This document shows positions 59,177-64,000 of a stretch of 64,000 nucleotides of DNA, piece after piece. This DNA is from Callorhinus ursinus (taxonomy: Eukaryota; Chordata; Mammalia; Carnivora; Otariidae). The notes below the pieces were generated by a model, which worked only from the letters and a program-made list of their open reading frames with translations, was not told the DNA's origin and did no database searches. Made by a program: the position numbers and the translations under genes. The stretch is taken from NCBI RefSeq assembly GCF_003265705.1, contig NW_020312788.1:7542695-7606694 (forward strand), read 5' to 3'. Numbering within the stretch: the first letter of the stretch is position 1; every line of letters begins with the position of its first letter.

Positions 59177-59381
59177 TAAAAATTTTTTTTATTTATTAGA
59201 GAAAAAGAGAGAGAGAGCATGTTGGGGGAGGGTCAAACGGAGAAGGAGAGAGAGAGAATCTCAAGGCAGACTCCCTGCTGAGCTCGGGGCTGGCACAGGG
59301 TTCAATCTCATGACCCTGAGATCATGACCTGAGCCAAAATCAAAAGTCAGACGTTTAACCAACTGAGCCACCCAGACGCCC
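59177..59381 (-). mobile_element. CAN SINE (SINEC)
   Basis: Reversed SINEC ending 'gagccacccagacgcc'. CTAAGTTGTTATTTTT (59161-59176) and CTAAGTTGTCATTTTT (59382-59397) flank it, one mismatch. Confidence 0.94.
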
Positions 59382-59397
59382 CTAAGTTGTCATTTTT

Positions 59398-59705
59398 AAT
59401 ATTAACACAAAAACGTAATACCAAGAAGGAAACCTAAAGAGAATTGTTCAAGACCTGTGCATACATAATTGTAAAATGTTCTGAGGGATATAAAAAGAAG
59501 ATTGGAAAAGTGAAAAGAGCTACTTGGTTCTTAGGTAGAACTAGAGATGTGGAGGATATGGAAACAAATGTTGCCTCTGAGAGAAGGAACTCAGAGATGG
59601 GACAGTTATTTTTCAAGTGTATCTTTCTAATTGTTTAAACATTTTTTGTATATTGCAATTAATATTTTAAAATATATATTAAAATAGTTTATTCTTGTGA
59701 TATGT
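59398..59705. other. unique DNA, no gene supported
   Basis: Open on both strands over about 180 bp (59440-59640), but without splice sites or known motifs. Confidence 0.35.
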
Positions 59706-59714
59706 TTATGTTGC

Positions 59715-59902
59715 ATGGCAGGCAGGGTTCTAAGTGCTTTACTTATATTAACTCATTTAAACCTCACTACCCACCCCATGAGTTGAATACCATTATTCTT
59801 ATTTTGTAGGTTAGGAAACTGAGGCACAGTTAGATTATTTGCCATAGGTCATAGTCAATGGCTGGAATTTTTAACCCAAGTAGTCTGATCAACACCCTAA
59901 AC
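59715..59902 (-). mobile_element. MIR SINE relic
   Basis: 'gcagggttctaagtgcttta', 'attaactcatttaaacctca', 'ggaaactgaggcacagttag', then 'agtagtctgatcaacac'. Confidence 0.8.
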
Positions 59903-60239
59903 TTTAGCGTATGTTTCCTCTCTAGAATAAACATCTCAAAAATTATTTTTCTCCAGTTTGAGGTGACTTAATTCAAAATAAACAAAGAAAATGTATACTT
60001 ATGAACATACTGTTTAGATGTTCTAAATACTGAAGAAACACTATCTATGCTGCAATACCTCCCAGGTGAGCACACATCCTTCCATGGACCAACAAACATA
60101 AAACCAAATTATGTCCCATGTTTCATGAGAATCCATGCAAAGTCTGAGTCTGAAGAAAATGAGTCTTCTCTTTAATAAGGAAAAAAATTAGAAAATTCAC
60201 AAATTTTGTCTTAAAAATGATTTCTCATTGTTTCCTAAC

Positions 60240-60650
60240 AGTGCACCCCCAACAATCACATATACTTGCTCCTGCCTCAAGGGATTTTCTCTGCGATTTT
60301 TTCCCCCATTCCCACACCTTCATGACCAATTCTGCTCACCTGTAAGATACAAGTTAGTCCCCTTCTTCCACAAAAGCTTGCCAGAGTAACACATTTTATA
60401 ATTACTTTTCTCTGATATAAACTTTTTATTATACTCAAATATAACCTGAGATATACCTGGACATTCTTACTCAGATTTCTTAGAAATATTTTCTAATTTT
60501 GAAATTTATGTAATATGGTTTCTCTTTTTTTCTAATTTGTATCAAACTCTGGAAAATGGCTTAATTTTCTTCTATATTTTCTATGTGACCTAACATAGTG
60601 TGAAACTCAATTATTATTTAATAAATATTTATTAACTCTTTTTTTGTGTG
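60240..60650 (+). mobile_element. L2 LINE relic
   Basis: 'cttgctcctgcctcaaggga', 'tgctcacctgtaagatacaa' and the end 'cctaacatagtgtgaaactc', 'aataaatatttattaact' follow L2 3' order. Confidence 0.65.
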
Positions 60651-61164
60651 CATGTCTGCTAGAAATTTAGGTTCTTAAGAAAATATGTAAGATGTCCCTG
60701 CTTGCTGTAGTGATATTGGAAAGTTAAGCATAATAGCAATTATGTGAAGTGAATGTAGTTAGTCCAAGGCCATTGTCTTTACCTTGTTTTCTTGACTCCT
60801 GATAATACAATCTATGTGTATGCATTGTGTATTTTTTAATAAGGTTAAAAGTTGTTCCTTCAAAACAGCATGACATGTAATGTTTAACTCTAAAAATAAG
60901 TCGGACTTATATGATGTGTATTTGTTTCATAATGGTCATTTTTGGCCGCATTCTAGAGGTTAAATATTCAACTCAAACTTTTCCAACTCCTTTTTGTTTG
61001 TTATGATCCCAAATACTTATGTTTCGTTCTTCCTTTTAAATCATGTACCGTAAATGCCAAATCATTAAATAATGAAGCAGCACATATCAAAATAAAACAC
61101 CTTATTTTTTTTTTCCTTTATCTTCTTGGGTATAATTCCATGGTACAAGTTATGGGTTATTATT

Positions 61165-61174
61165 TTAAGGAAAC

Positions 61175-61216
<42 letters not shown>
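61165..61216. repeat. TG microsatellite
   Basis: Pure (TG)n of about 20 units. Confidence 0.97.
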
Positions 61217-61218
<2 letters not shown>

Positions 61219-62190
61219 GTAACATAAAGTAGTAAGTTTGTGTTTTAGAAATATTTTATACAGCAATGAGAAATGGAGAAATCAATTGTTTGATCTACAT
61301 ATACTATGTATTTTCTATATGCCATGCACAAGCTATCTCTGAGCATATGGAACATTTCTGAAATGTTGTCAAGCTACATGATGCAGACAACAAAATGTAC
61401 ATACTGAGATTGATGATATTCTACAAAGGAACAATGCAATGAACTGCCAACATAGGATACTGCTGCTAATGAGTAAAGAATTCCACAAGACTGGCTGCCA
61501 TCTTGTCCATGTAGATTTTTTGGCTTGAAATGTTTCTCCTATGTATGTAATTGCACTTCAGAAAGAAATATTTGAAAGTACAGAAAGACATAAAATTAAA
61601 AGTGAGCTTTCCTAATAACTCCTTCTGCTGCTTTTTGTTCCATAAAACTAAATACTAAGCTTTCTATTAATCTATCAACAATAAGTGACTTCTACTGGCT
61701 TCCATAAAGAAAGGCAAGGAATTTAGCTCACTCAATTACATTCTTAAATTCCAAAGTTTGTGAATTCCATTTTTAGCTTTAGTTATATAGATTACACCTT
61801 AAAATCTTAACCTATTATTTCTTGATCCATAACTTTTTGGCATTATATATAACTCCCCTACACATAAGAAGGAAACATTAACACTCTATCTCATTCTCCA
61901 TCACTCTTTCTCTGACCCCTCCCAACTTTTGTTAGCTGTGTCATGAGTATGATATTGAGAGTTGTACATTTATTTGCTTATTTATATATCTATTTATATA
62001 GTATACTATAACAAAATATATTTTGTGTCTATTTATATAGTATAATTTAGTTTTCTATACTTCATATCGATTGATTCTGAAAATTGGTAATGAATAGTAT
62101 TTGAAATATTATTATTAAAATAATGAGTTCTATGGAGGACAGAATACAGTAGGTATTAGTTCTATAAAAAAACAGGTACAGTTTTTTAAG
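61217..62190. other. unique AT-rich DNA, no gene seen
   Basis: A 17-bp direct repeat TCTATTTATATAGTATA occurs at 61989-62005 and 62028-62044. Nothing else was recognised. Confidence 0.45.
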
Positions 62191-62207
62191 TAAATCCATT
62201 TATTTTA

Positions 62208-62922
62208 TTTTTATTTTTATTTTTTACTTTTTTAAAATTTTATTATGTTAATCACCATACATTACATCATTAGTTTTTGATGTAGTGTTCCATGATTCAT
62301 TGTTTGCATATAACACCCAGTGCTCCATTCAATACATGCCATCTTGAATCTCCATCACCAGGCTAACCCATTCCCCCACCCCCCTCCCCTCTTGAACCCT
62401 CAGTTTGTTTCTCAGAGCCCATAGTCTCACATGGTTTGTCTCCCCCTCCGATTCCCCCCCTTCATTTTTCCCTTCCTACTATCTTCTTCTTTTTTTAACA
62501 TATAATGTATGATTTGTTTCAGAGGTACAGGTCTGTGATTCAACAATCTTCAGAATTCACAGCACTCACCATAGCACATACCCTCCCCAATGTCTATCAC
62601 CCAGCCACCCCCTCCCTCCCACCCCCCACCACTCCAGCAACCCTCAGTTTGTTTCCTGAGATTAAGAATTCCTCATATCAGTGAGGTCATATGATACATG
62701 TCTTTCTCTGATTGACTTATTTCGCTCAGCATAATACCCTCCAGTTCCAGCCACGTCGTTGCAAATGGCAAGATTTCATTCCTTTTGATGGCTGCATAAT
62801 ATTCCATTGTACTTAAATACCACATCATCTTTATCCATTCATCTGTCGATGGACATCTTGTGTACATGCACCCTGATGTTTATAGCAGCAATGTCCATAA
62901 TAACCAAACTATGGAAAGAGCC
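62208..62922 (-). mobile_element. young 5'-inverted (twin-primed) L1
   Basis: 62208 to about 62862 is a reversed L1 3' UTR and ORF2 C-terminal region; the ORF2 end is still open for 64 codons (62867-62673, containing MEYYAAIKRNEILPFATTW). At about 62862 the orientation flips to plus-strand L1 ('gatgtttatagcagcaatgt'). AAATCCATTTATTTTA is repeated exactly at 62192-62207 and 62923-62938. The perfect TSD and high quality suggest a recent event. Confidence 0.95.
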
Positions 62923-63121
62923 AAATCCATTTATTTTAAAAAGGGATAAGCTAAATGTCAAAGTCAAACACTTTTTATTTTTTTACACTCAATTACGCCC
63001 CAAAACTTTGGGGTTGTGAATTTCTGGGATAGCAAGAGTTTCTAATTATATAGTTTTATCATTAAAAATAGAAATATATACTCTTTACACTGCTAGATGA
63101 TGGTGAAATTTGTTTTTTATC

Positions 63122-63946
63122 TTCTTTTTTTCCATCTTTTATTTAAATTCTAGTTATTTAACATACAGTGTAATATTGGTTTCAGATGTAGAATTTAGCC
63201 ATTCATCCTTCCATTGAACACCAGGTGCTCATCACAGCAAGTGCCCCCCTTAATCCCCATCACCTATTTAGCATCCCCCACCCAGCTTCCTCCATCAACT
63301 CTGTTCTCTATAATTAAGAATCTTTTATGTTTCGCTTCCCTCTCTCTCTCTTTTTCCCCCTATGTTTATCTGTCTTGTTTCTTAAACTCCACATATGAGT
63401 GAAATCATATAGTCTTTGTCTTTCTCTGACTTACTTCAAGGAGCATTATACCCTTTAGCTCCATCCATGTTGTTGCAAATGATAAGATTTCATTCTTTTC
63501 TATGGCTGAGTAATATTACATTATATATATTATATATTATTGATATTATATTATTTTATATATATATATCTCACATATTCTTTATCCATTCATCAGTCAA
63601 TGGAAATTTAGGCTTTTTCTGTAATTTGGCTATTGTTGATAGTGCTGCTATGAACATCAGGGTGTTTGTGCCTCTTTGAATCAGCATTTTTGTATCCTTT
63701 GGGTGAACACCTAGTAGTGCAATTGCTGGGTTGAAGGGTAGTTCTATTTCTAAATTTTGATGAACCTCCATACGGCTTTCCAGAGTGGCTGCACCAGCTT
63801 GCATTCCTACCACCAGTGTAAGAGGGTTCCCCTGTCTCCGCATCCTCAACATCTGTTGTTTATGGTGTTGGTAGTTTTAACCATTCTGATATGTGTGAGG
63901 TGGTATCTCCTTGTGGTTTTGATTGGTATTTCCCCGATGCTGAGTG
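63122..63946 (-). mobile_element. L1 3' part, carnivore type
   Basis: Reversed L1 from 'gttatttaacatacagtgta' through 'ccacatatgagtgaaatcat', 'ctccatccatgttgttgcaa', 'cctttgggtgaacacctagt' to 'gattggtatttccccgatgc'. GATGGTGAAATTT (about 63098) and GAATGGTGAGTTT (about 63946) may be the TSD. An AT-alternating expansion lies at 63519-63571. Confidence 0.9.
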
Positions 63947-64000
63947 AATGGTGAGTTTATGGGACTCAAAGCACTCCTAGATAAGACCAATATATTTTAG

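Noticed and set aside
61076..61100. GCAGCACATATCAAAATA as a U6 snRNA pseudogene
   Set aside because: Only about 15 bases resemble U6 and no other U6 segment follows.
63571..63852. 93-codon minus-strand frame
   Set aside because: Frame within the L1 ORF2 remnant, not a host gene.
1..64000. CRISPR arrays, operons, riboswitches or phage-like systems
   Set aside because: The sequence is mammalian; no spaced direct repeats or prokaryotic gene organisation were seen.

Overview
The window is mammalian nuclear DNA and almost certainly from a caniform carnivoran. The main evidence is thirteen copies of the carnivore-specific tRNA-Lys-derived SINE (CAN SINE/SINEC) and several L1 3' ends of the kind I associate with bears, seals, mustelids and dogs. 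The L1 copies at 32.4 kb and 62.2 kb look closest to arctoid carnivores, but I cannot name a species. The sequence is AT-rich and repeat-rich, has no CpG island, and contains a 400-base run of N (34998-35397) inside a CTTT/CTTC microsatellite.

No complete protein-coding gene is visible. Most open reading frames are chance frames or lie in L1, SINE or LTR sequence. The best coding evidence is on the minus strand. Four short segments between 56518 and 53708 each have an AG acceptor and a GT donor, and they join in a single open frame of about 85 codons. Another exon-like segment lies at 30146-30068, and decayed coding-like stretches lie near 29.2 kb, 28.8 kb and 3.3-2.9 kb. If real, these would be pieces of one or more minus-strand genes, possibly partly pseudogenised, with the rest of the window as intron or intergenic DNA. 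I do not recognise the protein.

Layout: 0-5 kb is mostly unique DNA with MIR and L2 relics. From 4.85 to 5.94 kb an ancient L1 is split by a 424-bp GC-rich element. At 6.95-7.36 kb two SINEs sit tail-in-tail. A MaLR LTR lies at 8.9-9.25 kb and a perfect 24-bp hairpin at 9.73-9.81 kb. L1s occupy 13.4-14.0 kb (twin-primed) and 15.85-18.06 kb. Ancient antisense L1 dominates 24.0-27.25 kb and carries a retroposed tRNA-Thr half. An ERVL-like LTR lies at 28.2-28.7 kb. L1 and SINE sequence fills 30.9-35.6 kb. Next come a long, mostly unique AT-rich stretch (35.6-42.5 kb) with a tRNA-Ile-like relic, a SINE cluster (42.5-43.8 kb), a young L1 3' end (47.4 kb), and a MER5A-like DNA transposon split by an L1 (48.3-49.7 kb). 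The candidate exons lie at 53.7-56.5 kb, a second SINE cluster at 57.7-59.4 kb, and two more L1s at 62.2-63.95 kb.

The clearest biology is retrotransposition: many target-site duplications (TSDs), two 5'-inverted L1s, nested insertions, a possible 3' transduction and a tailless tRNA-half insertion. No operon, CRISPR array or bacterial-type system is present.
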